Of a stretch of 64,000 bases of DNA, positions 1 through 12,520 are shown one piece after another (position 1 is the first letter of the stretch; every line of letters starts with the position of its first letter). The notes under the pieces are model-generated. The model saw nothing but the letters and a program-made list of their open reading frames with translations, was not told where the DNA came from and did not search any database. Source of the DNA: Jacaranda mimosifolia (taxonomy: Eukaryota > Streptophyta > Magnoliopsida > Lamiales > Bignoniaceae); NCBI GenBank assembly GCA_018894105.1, contig CM032125.1, positions 34,829,032-34,893,031 on the forward strand, read 5' to 3'. The translations under genes were made by a program, and so were the position numbers.

Positions 1-1500
1 TTCATTCATGAATATATGATGTGTACTAAATATTTTTTCATAAAAATAATTAATTGACTTAGATTATTCCTTTTATTATGTTTTAAAACAGATTACAATA
101 TAATCAAAATGATTAAATTTAAATATTTTATTGAATTGGGCAACCATATATATAACTAATTGGCCGGCCGCAATGTGTGAAAATGATACTTTAATAGTTA
201 AATTTTGAAAGTAACTAATTTCTGCAAGCCTTTTTTAAATTTTAAGTTATTTCACATTGCATTTAATTTGATATTTTTAAAAAAAAATTATTAAATGATA
301 TCCAATTTATAGAAAACTGGCCAGGAATAGACTCCACATAATGATAAAATTTTAATTTGAAATTCTATCATGCAAAAGCCAGTATGTGTGTTTAATGACC
401 CTAAATGTTTATAAAAGCAATAATGTGAAGAAAAATTGGTTACATCAGTGCAAAAAAATAAAATAAAATGTAGTTAAATGATAATTTCTTAGCTAATTGT
501 ATGTCAAAATTTAAATTTGAAAAGGTTTGATAAATTTTTGTTCAAATTTTCACACTTTAATCTCTTTGAAATTAGTAGATATATAGAATGAAAAGACCAA
601 ATGAAAAACAATGTAAGTAAAGTTTTAGTCATTTCTTATAATATTTTTGTGACGGTGTATAAGTTTCTAGACTTGACCATAACATAAAGTTGTTAATGAA
701 TTTGCACTTTACTGTGACACTTTGACACTCTAATAAAAGTTTTTCCCACTTATAGATGACTAGAAAACTATTTCTATGATTTTTATCATCCCTGCGACTT
801 TTTAAAATATAGAATAACCGTGCAGCATACTATTCAATAGTTTTAATTTGTCTCACTAAAGTTAATAAATTATATGATGGGGATTAATTATCACTGTACA
901 ATAATTTCATGCTACATTCTCTTTAAACATCAGAAAAAGATGATTGGATAACTATTATTATTATTCTTTTTTTTTAATCAAAATAACTGTCATTCCTTTT
1001 ACTGCCTTGATGAGACTCTATATAAGTACATCATTTTACCTTTTTTTTCATATTATTTACACATTTAGTGACTGAAGTCCTCATCCCTAATACATTGAAT
1101 ATGCCAAATAATAAGTTTGATTCCTATAATTGAATATGAACTCCCAGTAAAGTCCATCTTTATACATGGGCTAGGAGAGGGAAAGACTTTCTCAGACATG
1201 ACTGAAGCCGGGCATCAGATGGATGTTTGCATGAAATGTTGAAGGTTAGATATGCTGCACCATTATAAAATATTTTATCGGGACTTAAAACAAAATAAAC
1301 TTATGAAAGAATGGTAAATTAGTAATTTTACAGTACTTGCCATGAAAAATAATTAAAATCTGGCATCACACTTGCCTGCCAAACTTGACATCATGGCCAA
1401 ACCAAACATCTAACAACTAAATCATTAATTTTTTTCTTGATTAATTTTATAGAAGAGTCGAGGCTGTTCAAACTAAATTCAAAATTTCATTTTAATAAAC
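1..1500. other. RLP-cluster spacer, no gene seen
   Basis: AT-rich spacer with no convincing coding frame. From about 870 onward it resembles 30190-30640 and 33000-33240, including the stretch near 1080-1230 and a block ending near 1460. It is therefore one copy of the spacer that separates RLP genes in this cluster. Confidence 0.6.
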
Positions 1501-1800
1501 TGTAACACCTACTCGACTTACATATATGTACTTGTGTGATCTTTTCATATTCTCGGAGGCAATTATATAAACACTATTTATACTGTAATATATGCATGCA
1601 AGACTTGTAGAATAATTTAAGTTGTCCCCAAATGGGAAAGCAAGAAGCAATGACGAGGAAGGGACAGAAAAGGATACGAGGAATGATGAGCAAGGAAAGT
1701 AAAGGACAAGTAAACAAGAAAACGAGGGAGCAAACGTAGAACAAGGAAAGGGAAAAAATATCAAGAGAAAGAAAAGCTAGTGAAGTTTCAGCCAAGGTAT
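1500..1800 (-). promoter_or_regulatory. Orphan RLP promoter module (no gene attached)
   Basis: A minus-strand copy of the sequence found upstream of the RLP genes: the 'gatcttttcat' block, a TATA-like 'attatataa' near 1562-1570, and a purine-rich repeat unit near 1600-1790. No RLP start codon or signal peptide follows on the minus strand. Instead the module is joined to the spacer that normally lies between genes. This suggests that the attached gene was deleted. Confidence 0.45.
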
Positions 1801-2174
1801 TTTGGCAATTCCTTGGATATATGATACATGTATTAAATATTTTCTTATAAAAATAATTGATTGAGAATTAGATACACTTAGCATATACAACACATTGGAA
1901 TATTGAGATGAAACATGGAATAGAATAGAGGATCCAATGTGGTGTGTAATACCACTTTCAACTCTATATTTTAAATTTCATCTTTCATTCCTCATTTCAC
2001 TTTATGTATATATGTGAAATAGATTAAATATTTCTTTTATAAAAAAATGAATTATAATTACGTACCTCTAATTATATAATAAATTAGAATATGAATACAG
2101 AACGAAACATCTATTCCTATTTCCCCAGCCAAAATTTTGTCTGCAACAAGTTTTAGTTAGTAAAGTGGATACTT

Positions 2175-2330
2175 ACAGCAATGGAAGTTCAATCATGTGA
2201 CATGATTGGTTCAATTACGGCAGAGTACTCCTCTCCATTTATAACAGTCTCTTTGACTCCAAGAAGAGAGTCGACCATGTGTGTCAACATGTTGGCCTTT
2301 AATCTTGAGATTGGCACCCAAGTCACAACC
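2175..2330 (-). pseudogene. RLP fragment: LRRNT cap only
   Basis: Read on the minus strand, this short piece carries the 'DTHGRLSSW' block, a degraded 'CxKWRG' block and a 'TNHV' block, which are the N-terminal LRR cap of the intact RLPs (about residues 53-87). A stop replaces a residue before 'TNHV', and no signal peptide or LRRs adjoin. A very similar scrap with similar flanks lies at 33715-33890, so both derive from one duplication. It cannot be functional. Confidence 0.55.
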
Positions 2331-2470
2331 CTTACCCACTTTGAATCCTCTATTTTATCTCCTATTTCAACTTGTTATATTTATGCCAAATATATCTGAT
2401 TCTCAATTAATTAATTTTATACAAAAATATTTGATACATGCTTCATATATTCATGAAATTAAATAGGGAA

Positions 2471-3108
2471 TGGAATAGAGGAATTACACCGAGCATTTCC
2501 TGTATAATGACATGTTAATTTAAAATAATCAGAGGGCTAGAAAACGCACTACAAGAGACTATACGAAGATTTCTTACAAGACATGTTCCATCAGCACAGT
2601 TTACACAAAATATTCTGTAAAGAGCTAAAAAGCCAGCGAATACAAAAATGATTACCAAGTAAATGTTCCCTTACCCAAACAGAGTGCACTCTGTTCATAG
2701 CATTTTTCTCATGTATGAGGAGTCAATATGTTATGTCCCTATGAAAGGAATCAAATAGGCAACAAATTAAGATAAATGGTCTCACAGATAAAAATGATTG
2801 TTAAGCAAAAATAATGTCAGCTTAATTTTGAACTTCCAATACAATCAAGAATGTCGGGTTATGCAGAAGAATTAAGCGGATTCACATTATAATTGTAGAT
2901 TAATTATGTACACAACAAAAATAGATTATTATATCCAGCCAACAAGAAATCCAACTTTTTGCAAAATTTTCCTAAAGAACACTAAGGGCCGTCTTATAGT
3001 AGAAAGAAATCACAAAATATTCAAAATACAAAAAATAAAACAATCATTTATTTGAGATGCTAAACTCATTAAAACCGCTTCAAGTGTTGTTGCTAGAGAA
3101 ATCACCCA
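2471..3108 (-). other. 3' flank and terminal non-coding exon of RLP pseudogene 3189-6112
   Basis: The minus-strand stretch just below 3108 matches the non-coding 3' exon seen after the other RLPs, with a 'tgatttctct' start and an AATAAA signal near 3050 on the minus strand. The rest is the usual RLP downstream spacer, also found near 51300-51800. No other gene was seen. Confidence 0.5.
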
Positions 3109-3192
3109 CTGAGGACACAAATAATATAATGTAGATCAGCGTATTATTAGAATAAAAAGTTTATCATAAGTGGAATTGAAATAAACCCTCAC
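3109..3192 (-). other. Putative 3'-terminal intron of RLP pseudogene
   Basis: On the minus strand the coding end is followed by a GTGAGG donor (intron first base 3192) and, 84 bases on, a 'cctcag' acceptor (last base 3109). Splicing would change the end only from Asn-Arg-stop to Asn-Arg-Gly-stop. The same intron layout is visible in the paralogues at 20 kb and 50 kb. Confidence 0.45.
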
Positions 3193-6112
3193 CGATTTAG
3201 GAAGTATCTTTGCAAATGAGCCTTAGTTAGCGCCACCCTTACGAACACGAAATCTTCAACAATGTTGTACACTTTGAGAAATGCATATCTCATTGCCCTG
3301 TTGAACAATATTGTTCCAAAGATTTCCCAAAATCCAGCAACAAAACCAAGTCCCACGGCAATGTAGAATTCTTTAGTTGTAAATTCATTGTCGTCATACA
3401 CTGCCTTGCTCATTGGATTATTGCCATCAGCATTAGAATCTGAATCTTGATGGGGTTCATCTCTAGGGCAAGATTTATACAGACCTGAATTGCCTATGTA
3501 TGCTGACTCATCGAAAGTCAGCAATTTAGGGCTCGGAGGAATTCTACCAGACAAGTTGTTGTAGGACAAATTCAATATTCCAAGGAAGCTCAACTCGCCT
3601 AAGTTTGTTGGAATACTGCCTGAAAGAGAATCTAAGGAAAATTCAACTGACCAATGTTATGAGGAATGGGGCCAGACAAATTGTTCGTGGAAAGGTTCAA
3701 TCCACCCAAATCAACTGATTTTATGTTCTCCCAGGGGATTTCACCACATAAATTATTGCTTGAAAGATCAATTAGTTTCACCAGGCGCAGTTTGTTGATA
3801 TACTTGACTTCATTTCCTTTCCACATAAAATATGCAATTGTTAATTGGTAGGGTTCGCGGATTGGATATCCCAACCTCCTAAGCACATCAATGGGGAGCT
3901 CTTCATTTCCGTCCCGAGTCATGGCAGTTTATTGATGTATGCAATTTGGTATAACTCCAGAAATGTTGTTGGAAGAAAGGTCTAAGATGTGAATATGTGC
4001 TAGACCACACAAGTTTGAAGGTATACTACCATAAAACTCATTCAAACGTAGGACTAGAGCTATGAGCTTTGAAAATCTATCTCCTATCCAAGTTGGTATT
4101 TTTCCAGTCAATCTATTCTCTCCAAGATCAATCATCCTCAAGTTTATGCAATTCCCCATGGACGTGGAAAGTTCCCCCAAGAAACTATTGTTCCGTAGAT
4201 GCAGCGAAGAAAGGCCAAATGAGTGAGGTATCTTCCCGGAAAGGTTATTGTTTGCTAAGTTAAGAAATTCTAACCTCTGAAAACGAGCAAAACAATCGGG
4301 AATTTGATCCGATAATAGATTATCCGAGAGGTAAATCAACTTCCAATCTCTAGCTATATGACACAAAAAAGTAATTGAATCTGATATTTTGTTTCTGGAT
4401 AGATCCAATATCTTCCCATAATAAAGATCAATGGCAGAGAATGAGAAGTGAGGAAAGACACCATGCAATTGGTTATTTGATGCATTCAAATATTCAAGTT
4501 GGGTACTTATGGCACCAAACCAACTAGGAATTGCGTCTGAAATACCATTGCTGGATATATCAAGAACATGAAGGTCTTCCTGTGTTTGCAGCCACAAAGG
4601 AAAATGTGGTCCTAAGCTGCAATTCCTCAATTTCAAATGTCCAATTTGTCGGAAAGGAGGAACCCAATGGGGGCTGAGCTTCACTGTAATCGAAGATAAG
4701 TCCAATAATTTTAACTGATCAGATAGGTTGGACATATAGGTCTCCGTGATTGTGCCTTCCAAATCATTGGAGCCAATCCTTAAAGTAACCAACTGAGAAA
4801 AGCGTCCAATGCTTTCAGTTACAATTCCATTGAACTTATTGGCGTGTAGTCTTAATTTTCGCAATGATGATGAAAATGATAGATCAGGCAGTGGACCTGT
4901 AAATCTGTTGGGAGACAAATCAAGTACAAGGAGATGGGGTAATTTTAGGTAGGCTTCTTGAATGGACCCGTTCAGTTCATTTGATGCAAGTCCCAATCCC
5001 TTCAAGGATGAAAACCTCGACATATTAGAGAACGATCCAGTTATTATATTATCGTCCAACAAAAGATACTGTAGGTTTCGTTCTATTGGCCCAGACAAAT
5101 TCACCATTAGCTTAGAAAGCTCTCCTGTCAAATTATTCTCACTCAGATCTAAATACATTAAGTTGCTCATATTCCCAAAATATTTAGGAATACCACCTTC
5201 AAGACAATGAGTGCCAGAGAGAGAGAGAACCGCAAGTGATGTCATGTCCAAAAAAATATTAGGAATGGGAACTGGCATATTGTTATAACTGAGATCAATG
5301 AAAGTGAGACCAGTATGGCTGAAGTTTGAGAACCAATTGAGTAATGCCAAAGTTGAGACTTCAAAGTAGTTGAATGAAAGATCGATTACTGCAAGAGGAG
5401 TGGAACCATTGATTGAGGATAGGGAAGAAGGAGGGATGTCTGGTAGCTTACTCCCAGACACTTGTAATTCTTTTATAAAGGTCAATTTGCTTATTGCTTG
5501 TAACCAGTTGGATGCATCCGAGAGGTTTATAGAACTAAGACGAAGATATTCAAGTGAATGAAGATGAGAGATCCAATCAAGTCTCTTGCTATAGCAATTC
5601 CAGTTGTAACCAAGATCAAGATATGACAACTTGGATAGGTTACCAAGATGATATGGGATTGGTCCACCGAAATTAGCTTCCGCAAGATTGAGATGCCGTA
5701 ATTCATTGAGTGAACCAATGAACTCAGGAATAGACACATAATTAAAATCATTATAACTGAGGTCCAAGTATTGTAAGTGTTGCAGTTCAAGTAATGAATT
5801 GCTAATAATACCTTTTAGACGAATAACATCATATTCATTGTGAAGGTCCAATCGTATGACATGATTGGTTCGGTTATTGCATAGTACCCCTCTCCATTTG
5901 CAGCATTCCCTTTTAATTTTCCCAGTACCCCAAGAAGTGAGTCGGCCATATGTATCAACAAGGTTGTCTTCGAACTTGAGAAGAGCTTGTCTCTCCCTCT
6001 CTAAATACCTAATGCTACTACCACTCTCCACTTCTACGGAATGACCAAGGATGGGCCTCAAGCTTACTGGTAAAAAAACTAGTAATAAAGGAAGAAACTG
6101 AAAGAGTTTCAT
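3189..6112 (-). pseudogene. LRR receptor-like protein, pseudogene (EIX2-type), truncated secreted frame
   Basis: The start codon is followed by a hydrophobic signal peptide, an LRRNT cap and a long LRR array, open for 727 codons (6112 to 3929). A stop then replaces the Tyr that opens the island in the intact paralogues (TAT to TAA, just before 'TAMTRDG'). Downstream the frame continues in two further pieces. One is 3922-3632, which loses frame after 'NIGQL' through a short deletion. The other is 3593-3189, which carries the last LRR, the acidic juxtamembrane stretch, the transmembrane helix and a tail with 'YAFL' and 'YNIV'. The 'CGIPLN' segment is missing near 3475. The first conserved LRRNT Cys is Tyr ('IRYLERE'). 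If transcribed, it would give a soluble LRR protein without island or membrane anchor. Damage in several places makes pseudogene the best call. Confidence 0.85.
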
Positions 6113-6224
6113 TTCAGTAAGTATTTTTAGAATAATACTTGCATAGATGGGATAAAAGTCAAAAAATAAAGAAGGATATCTGTTGAGTTTTATATAGTTG
6201 GAAATGATCTTTCATTTTCTTGCA

Positions 6225-6410
6225 CTCAAATATATAAGCACTGGCTAGTGTATGTGTAATGGACAACTTGCATAGTAATTAAGCTGATCCCAAAAGAGAA
6301 AACAAGAAGAATTGATGAGGAAGAACAAAGAAAAAGGACAAGGAAGAATTGCATAGTAATTAAGTTGACCTAAAGAAATGATCAAAAGAACCCCCCCCCC
6401 CCCCCAATAA
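6225..6410 (-). promoter_or_regulatory. Promoter-proximal region with TATA box and repeat units
   Basis: A minus-strand TATA-like 'tatatatt' lies near 6229-6238, about 120 bases upstream of the start at 6112. Two copies of a purine-rich unit ('ttgcatagtaattaag', near 6266 and 6346) lie beyond it, as upstream of the other RLPs. A run of 15 C sits at 6391-6405. Confidence 0.45.
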
Positions 6411-8100
6411 TAAGCAATGACAAGAAAGAAGAAAAATATTAAATACATTTAATATATGTTTGTTAAATGAAATACTAATCAAACATGAATTGAAATAGAG
6501 AATATAAATCGAAAAAAATAAGAAAAATGACAAATAAAAAAGGGAGAAAGAGTAATTAAAGAGATTTTGGGAACCAAAATCAGAGTGCAGGAAAAATTCC
6601 AAAAAGACGTAATTAACTTTTGAACCATTAAAGTAATTAGGCTTCATTTAATTTGCATTAGATTGTTTCATCTTATTATTTTAAAATAATTTATAAAGAT
6701 TAAATTTAACTATTTTATTGAATTAAGTAATATTATCTGAAAGAAATATAATTTTTTTAAATTATTAAATGATACCCAAATTATTGAAAGCTAGCCAGGA
6801 ATGAATTCCACTCATCAATAAAACCTTAATTTGAAATTCTATTGCACGCAGACCAATATACATGTTTAATGTGGCTAAATGTTTATAAAAGCAATAATGT
6901 GAAGAAAAATTTGGTCCCAAGAAAAATGTAATTAAATAATAATTGTATAGCCAATTCTACGTCAAAATTAGAATTTCAAAAGGAGAAATTTGAGTCACTT
7001 TTGTTCAATCTTCCGCACTCTAATATTTTTACTCGGTCCAAGAGAAAGTGGATGAATGGAATGAAGAATGAATGAAAGATGACAGCTAAAGTTTTAGTCA
7101 TTTCTTATAATATTTTTTATGACGATAAGTTTCTAGAATTGACCATAAACGTAAAATTGTTAGTGAATCTGCACTTTATTGTGATAGATCGACAACTGTA
7201 ATAAAGTTTTTTCCACGTAATGAAGGCTATTTTCAAGACTTTTTGTTATACTTGTAACCTTTTAAAATATAGTATAATCATATATGAACTTTCCAATAAT
7301 ATTATCTAATTTACCTCATTATTTTATATATGAAGAAAAATAATAAATTACAGACCAAGATTGACTAGTATAGGACTATGAAACCACGCTACGTTCTCTT
7401 TCTATATTAGAACAAGAAGAACAAAACTATTATTATTCTTTTTTAAAATAACATTCATTCTTTTTATTTCCTTGAGACCATATAAATGCATTACTTTTGC
7501 ATTTTCAAGTCATTTACAAATTTAATTACTCAATCCGCCATTATATTCCTAAAGGTCTATTTGCATTCCTATGATTAAGTAATATGAACTCCTAGCAAAG
7601 TGCATCTTTCTTTATAAATGTTTTGAGAAAGGAAAAGACTTGTTTAAATTAGGAGTTGGAGTCAGGAGTTAATATCTGAATGGGAGGTTGAGGGTTAGCT
7701 AGATATGCCAAGTGTATTACCGAAATTTGAAATAAAATTATAAAAGAACAATAAAACATTTACTTTACTATACTCGGCATGAAAAGTAATTAAAATCATC
7801 ATATTTGTTTGCCAATCTTGTCATTCTGGCCAACCAAGCAATCTGTATTAAATGATCATTTTGTTTCTCTATTAATATGTAGAAGAGTTGAGACTGTTTT
7901 ACATACTAAATTCAAAACTTTATTTTAATAAAATCTGCAACCTAAAACATATTTTGATTGGTTCACAAGATTATTATCTCCAATTTTTCAGAAATGAAAA
8001 TTTTATTTTAATAAAATCTGCAACCAAAAACGCATATTGATTGGTTCACAAGATTATTATCCCTAATTTCGGCAAGCCTTTCTTAAGTTTTATTATCTGG
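6410..8100. other. RLP-cluster spacer with an 83-bp tandem duplication
   Basis: Spacer with no gene seen. It appears in inverted orientation at about 40700-45000. Near its end, 7919-8001 and 8002-8075 are two copies of one block (period 83 bases, 'ttgattggttcacaag' in each). It runs directly into the truncated end of the RLP pseudogene at 8101, so the 3' part of that gene has been lost. Confidence 0.5.
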
Positions 8101-9990
8101 CCACGTAGCGAGCCAAATGAGTGAGGTATCTTCCCAGAAAGGTTATTGTTTGCAAAGTTAAGAAATTCTAACCTCTGAAAATGAGCAAAACAATCGGGAA
8201 TTTGGTCAGATAACAGATTATCCGAGAGGTCAATCAACTTCCAGTCTCTAGCTATATGACACAAAAATGTAATTGAATCTGAAATTTTGTTGCTGGATAG
8301 ATCGGATATCTTCCCTTAATAAAGATCAATGGTAGAGAATGACAAGTGAGGAAAGACACCATGCAATTGGTTATTTTATGCATTCAAATATTCAAGTTGG
8401 GTACTTATTGCACCAAACCAACTAGGAATGGTGTCTGAAATACCATTGCTGTATATATCAAGAACATAAAGGTCTTCCTGTGTTTTCAGCCACAAAGGAA
8501 AATGTGGTCCTAAGCTGCAATTCTTCAATTTCAAATGTCTAATTTGTCGGAAAGGAGGAACCCAACGGGGGCTGAGCTTCACAGTAATCGAAGATACGTC
8601 CAATGACTTTAACTGATCAGACAGGTCGGACATAAAGGCATTGTGCCTTCCAAGTCATTGGAACCAATACTTAGAGTAAGCAGCTCAGAAAAGCGTCCAA
8701 AGCGTTCAATGCTTTCAGTTACAGTTTCATTGAACTTATTGGCGTGTAGTCCTAATTTTTGCAACGATGATGAAAATGATAGATCAGGTGGTGGACCTGT
8801 AAGTCTGTTGGCAGACAAATCAAGTACATGAAGATGGGGTAATTTTAGGCAGCCTTCTTGAATGGAGCCCTTCAATTCATTTGACCCAAGTCCCAATCCC
8901 TCCAAGGATGAAAACCTCGACATATTGAAGAATGACCGATTATTATATTAGCGTCCAACAAAAGATACGGTAGGTTTTTTTCTATTGGCCCAGACAAATT
9001 CACCATTAGCTCGAAAAACTCTCCAGTCAAATCATTCACACTCAGATCTAAATATATTAAGTTGCTCATATTCCCAAAATATTTAAGAATACCACCTTCA
9101 AGATAATTAGTGAGAGAGAGAGAGAGAGAGAGAGATGTGCAAGTGATGTCATCTCCTGAAAAACATTAGGAATGGGACCTGGCATATTGTTATAACTGAG
9201 ATCAATGGAAGTGAGACCAGTACTGCTAAAGTTTGAGAACCAACCAATTAATGCCAAAGTGGAGACTTCGAAATAGTTTGATGGAAGATGAATTGCGGCA
9301 AGAGGAGTGGAACCATTGATTGAGGGTAAGGAAGAAGGAGGGATATCTAGTAGCGAACCATTATGCACATGTAATTCTCTGATGGAGGTCAGTTAGTTTA
9401 CTGCTTGTAACCAATTGTATTGGAGTGAATGAAGATGAGAGAGCCAATCAAGGCTTTGACCATAGCAATTCAAATTGTAACCAAGATCAAGATATAACAA
9501 CTTGGATAGGTTCCCCAAATGATGTGGAATTGGTCCACCGACATTAGCATACACAAGATCAAGATATTGTAATTCGCTGAGTGAACCAAAGAATTCAGAA
9601 ATAGGGACATAATAGAAATTATTGAAACTGAGGTTCAGATATTTTAAGTGTTGTAGTTCAAGTAATGAGTTGCTAATAGTACCTTTTGGAGTAGGAACAT
9701 CGGGTCCAAGTTCATTGCCAAGATCCAATCATATGACATGATTGGTTTGATTATGGCATCCTAACCCTCTCCATTTGCAGCACTCCCTTTATTTTCCTTG
9801 TCACCCCAAGAAGTGGGTCAACCATGCAAATCAACAAGGTTTTTTTTGAACTGTAGAAGAGCTTGTCTCTCTCTCTCCAAACACCTAATTCTACTACCAC
9901 TCTCCAATCCTAGTGACTGTCCAAGGATGGTTCTCAAGCTTACTATAAAAAAAAAACTAACAACAAAGGAAGTGGTTGAAAGAACTTCAT
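8101..9990 (-). pseudogene. LRR receptor-like protein, pseudogene lacking C-terminal third
   Basis: The homologous start codon lies at 9990. The frame is lost within the signal peptide at a run of T. It resumes as 'SLRTILGQSLGLESGSRIRC' and stops at 9818-9820, where the Arg codon of the conserved 'HGRL' block is TGA. Further pieces in shifting frames follow at 9728-9393, 9368-9066, 9069-8872, 8923-8609, 8633-8376 and 8264-8101, each with clear LRRs. Homology ends at the 'KIPHSFGSL' LRR, so the island, last LRRs, transmembrane helix and tail are missing. A GA microsatellite at 9111-9134 lies in the codons of an LRR. There are many lesions, so this is certainly non-functional. Confidence 0.9.
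9111..9134. repeat. (GA)n microsatellite inside an LRR
   Basis: The run encodes Ser-Leu repeats on the minus strand, at the LRR where the intact 20-kb gene has only 'YLSLSK'. The pseudogene at 61759 has a (CT)n(CA)n run at the same place. Confidence 0.8.
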
Positions 9991-10097
9991 TTGAGAAATA
10001 TTTTTTGAATCCATGTTTGCACATATGGGATCAATGCAACGTAGAAAAAGATACATGCTGAATAGATTTGTTGATGATCTTTTCATTTCTCGTAGCC

Positions 10098-10250
10098 AAC
10101 TATATAAGCATTAGTAACTACCAACAGAGAATATATAATGGAAGACTTGAGCAATAATTAAGTTGACCCCTAAAGAGAATATATAATTAAACAATGACGA
10201 GGAATAAGATAGGACAATGAAACAAGAACAGAGAGGAAGAAAAGAAAAGA
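10098..10250 (-). promoter_or_regulatory. RLP upstream region with TATA box
   Basis: The minus-strand 'gcttatatagttgg' near 10098-10111 is shared with the gene at 23027 and sits about 110 bases upstream of the lost start. One purine-rich upstream unit follows near 10141-10240. Confidence 0.45.
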
Positions 10251-11260
10251 GAAACTCAAAAGAAAGAAAAGGGAATTTCCATGCAGTGTGCTTTTGCAAT
10301 TCCAAATAGGTTAGCAACACGTATTTGGATCCTGTATTTTATTTTTTATTCTATTTTTTATTTCAATTTACAGTATCTATGCTAAGTGTATTTGATTTTT
10401 AATAAATTAATTTTATAAAAGAATATTTAATATACATATCATATATATATAAAAAATAGAATAAAATATAGAATAAAGAATAAAATAGGGAATTTAGACC
10501 GAGCAACAAGCCAACACTCACCAAAATTAGACTCCATTTTCATATGTTTTAAAATAGATCACAATATAATCAACTATCACTTGAGTGGCTAGTAAAATTG
10601 ATTCTTTTTTTATTATCCATACATGCATTCTGCTTGAATTTTTAAATCATTAAAATTTAAATATTTTATTGAATTGAGTAATATTAATATTTGAAGCTAA
10701 GTGGGCATTATTTTGTTTTGGAAAAAAAAAATGAGATAATACATAGAAGAGTACATACTGCAATAGTGAATCGAATCTTGAAATGTTAACTTCTGAAAGC
10801 CTTCCAAGTTGTTTTACACTGCATGTAATTGATAATAAATAAAAATAAGAAAAAAAAAAGGAAAGAAAGAACATCAAATATCCTCAATTGGTGAAACAAT
10901 TAGAAGAATTGATTTTTTGGAATGCTTTCAAAACCAGACATAAAACATCTAATAATTTAGTACAAAATAATTTAGTCAGTAATTAAAATGATGATATTAG
11001 AATTGAAGGGATTTCCTCATTAGTTTTACAGAACTGACCCAACTTGGAGAAAAATTTTCTATTGATGGATTTTGCGTGACTTAAGATAGATAAGTGAAAA
11101 TGTATATCGCACATTTAACTCCTTGATGCCATCCCAATGCTAGTCATAGAAGAAAGAAGAGGCAATAGAGTTGCTGGCGATGGAAGGCACTGCACATGAA
11201 TTGCATCAATAACAATGAAAAAAATGGCGTCGTAAATTTGTAGTGAAGATGCGTTGAAGA
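10251..11260. other. Spacer, no gene seen
   Basis: AT-rich DNA. The first part (to about 10550) is ordinary RLP spacer with the 'aataaattaattttataaaa' type of block. The rest resembles 23560-23900. No credible coding frame or RNA gene was seen. Confidence 0.45.
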
Positions 11261-11265
11261 ATGGG

Positions 11266-11590
11266 TCTTAAGTCTAACTCACCCCAAAAGCTAGCTCAAG
11301 AAATGAAAATTATCCAAAATCATATATACACCACAACTTATTTATTTCACCGATATAGACCACTAACACACCTCTCGCATGCACGCCCAAAAATAAATAT
11401 TTAGAGCATAAAATGATATAAAATGAGTGGCTCAACAATGTTGGATAATTTAATATTGAAAATGGGTGGTTCCGATATTATGTTAAAGAATGGAACTTGG
11501 GTCTAATTCACCCCAAAAATTAGCTCAAGATATGAGGATTACCTAATATCATATATAGAGACCACAACTTATTTATTTTACTAATGTGGG
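11266..11590. repeat. Direct repeat pair with LTR-like consensus
   Basis: Two copies, about 11266-11365 and 11487-11590, share 'gtctaa.tcaccccaaaa', 'tagctcaag' and 'ccacaacttatttattt'. Blocks of this wording occur widely in plant genomes and usually belong to retroelement ends. No retroelement coding region is attached here. The family assignment is only a guess. Confidence 0.35.
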
Positions 11591-11611
11591 ATACTAACAA
11601 GATGGGGAAGG

Positions 11612-11735
11612 GAGGAAGAAAAAGACAATTAAAAATGGCAATAAAAAAAGAGAAAGAAAAAGACAACTAAAAATGCCATTAAAAAAAGAGTAAGAAAAAG
11701 ACAATTAAAAATGGCACTAAGAAAAAGGATAAGAT
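11612..11735. repeat. Three copies of a 38-bp purine-rich tandem repeat
   Basis: The phrase 'agacaa.taaaaatg.ca' recurs at 11623, 11661 and 11699, a constant spacing of 38 bases. Confidence 0.7.
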
Positions 11736-11794
11736 TTGAAAACAAAAAAGGTCGAAGAAATCTATTCATGAGAAAAGAAAGAAAATGACTAACT

Positions 11795-12144
11795 CTATGT
11801 TTAGTTTAAGGATTTTGATAAGGAAAGGAAAGTACTAGAGAAAAGGAAAAAGAAATAAAGAAATATAAAATTTTAAATTTGTTTGGTTGTTAAAAGAAAA
11901 TAATGAAGAAAAGGATGTGAAAAAGAGAGGTGATGAATGTGTCAGAGAGGAAGAGATAGTTGAATTAGTATTTTTCCTCATTTTTCTTACCATTTTGTGA
12001 GGAAAATTCATTTTCCTTAATACTATATTTTTCTCCCAATTTTATTTTCTTTAATATTTTCCTAGCTAATCAAACAACAAACAGTATTTTCCTTGGCATT
12101 TTTTTTTTTCTTTTTTTCACCAAAATTCATGAACCAAACATAGT
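11795..12144. mobile_element. Candidate MITE with imperfect terminal inverted repeats
   Basis: The left end reads 'ctatgtttagtttaagg'. The right end, reverse complemented, reads 'ctatgtttggttcatga'. Both are followed by a similar 'attttg' block. It is about 350 bases long with no coding capacity. No clear target-site duplication could be read, so the superfamily is open. Confidence 0.4.
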
Positions 12145-12520
12145 GTAAAAGAAACGGTGGATGGAAAAATCATTCGAAGGAAAGAAAGAAAGCAAAAGAA
12201 AGAAGGAAAAGGGAAAGGGGGGAAGAGAAGGAAAAAAAAAGGAAACCAAAGGAAATAAGGAAAATGATGAAACATAAGTTGAGAAATACGAAAAGGAGCA
12301 AGAACCAGAGTTCAAATCTTTTATAAGACAAGATGTAATCTTATCTGTTAAGCCCACTAATCTACGATATTTTTGTACCAACATGGTTATGATATGGAAA
12401 GAGAACTTTTAGTTTTCTCAATATATATTCATAAAAATAATGAGGTGGATTTAGAGTTCGTTTAGCAAAATTCATAAGTACTCACTGTAAACCAAGAGGA
12501 GTATAAGTTAATTAGACTAA

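Noticed and set aside
1492..1795. Two overlapping minus-strand frames with hydrophobic composition
   Set aside because: They arise from the purine-rich promoter repeat unit read on the other strand. The same sequence lies upstream of RLP genes.
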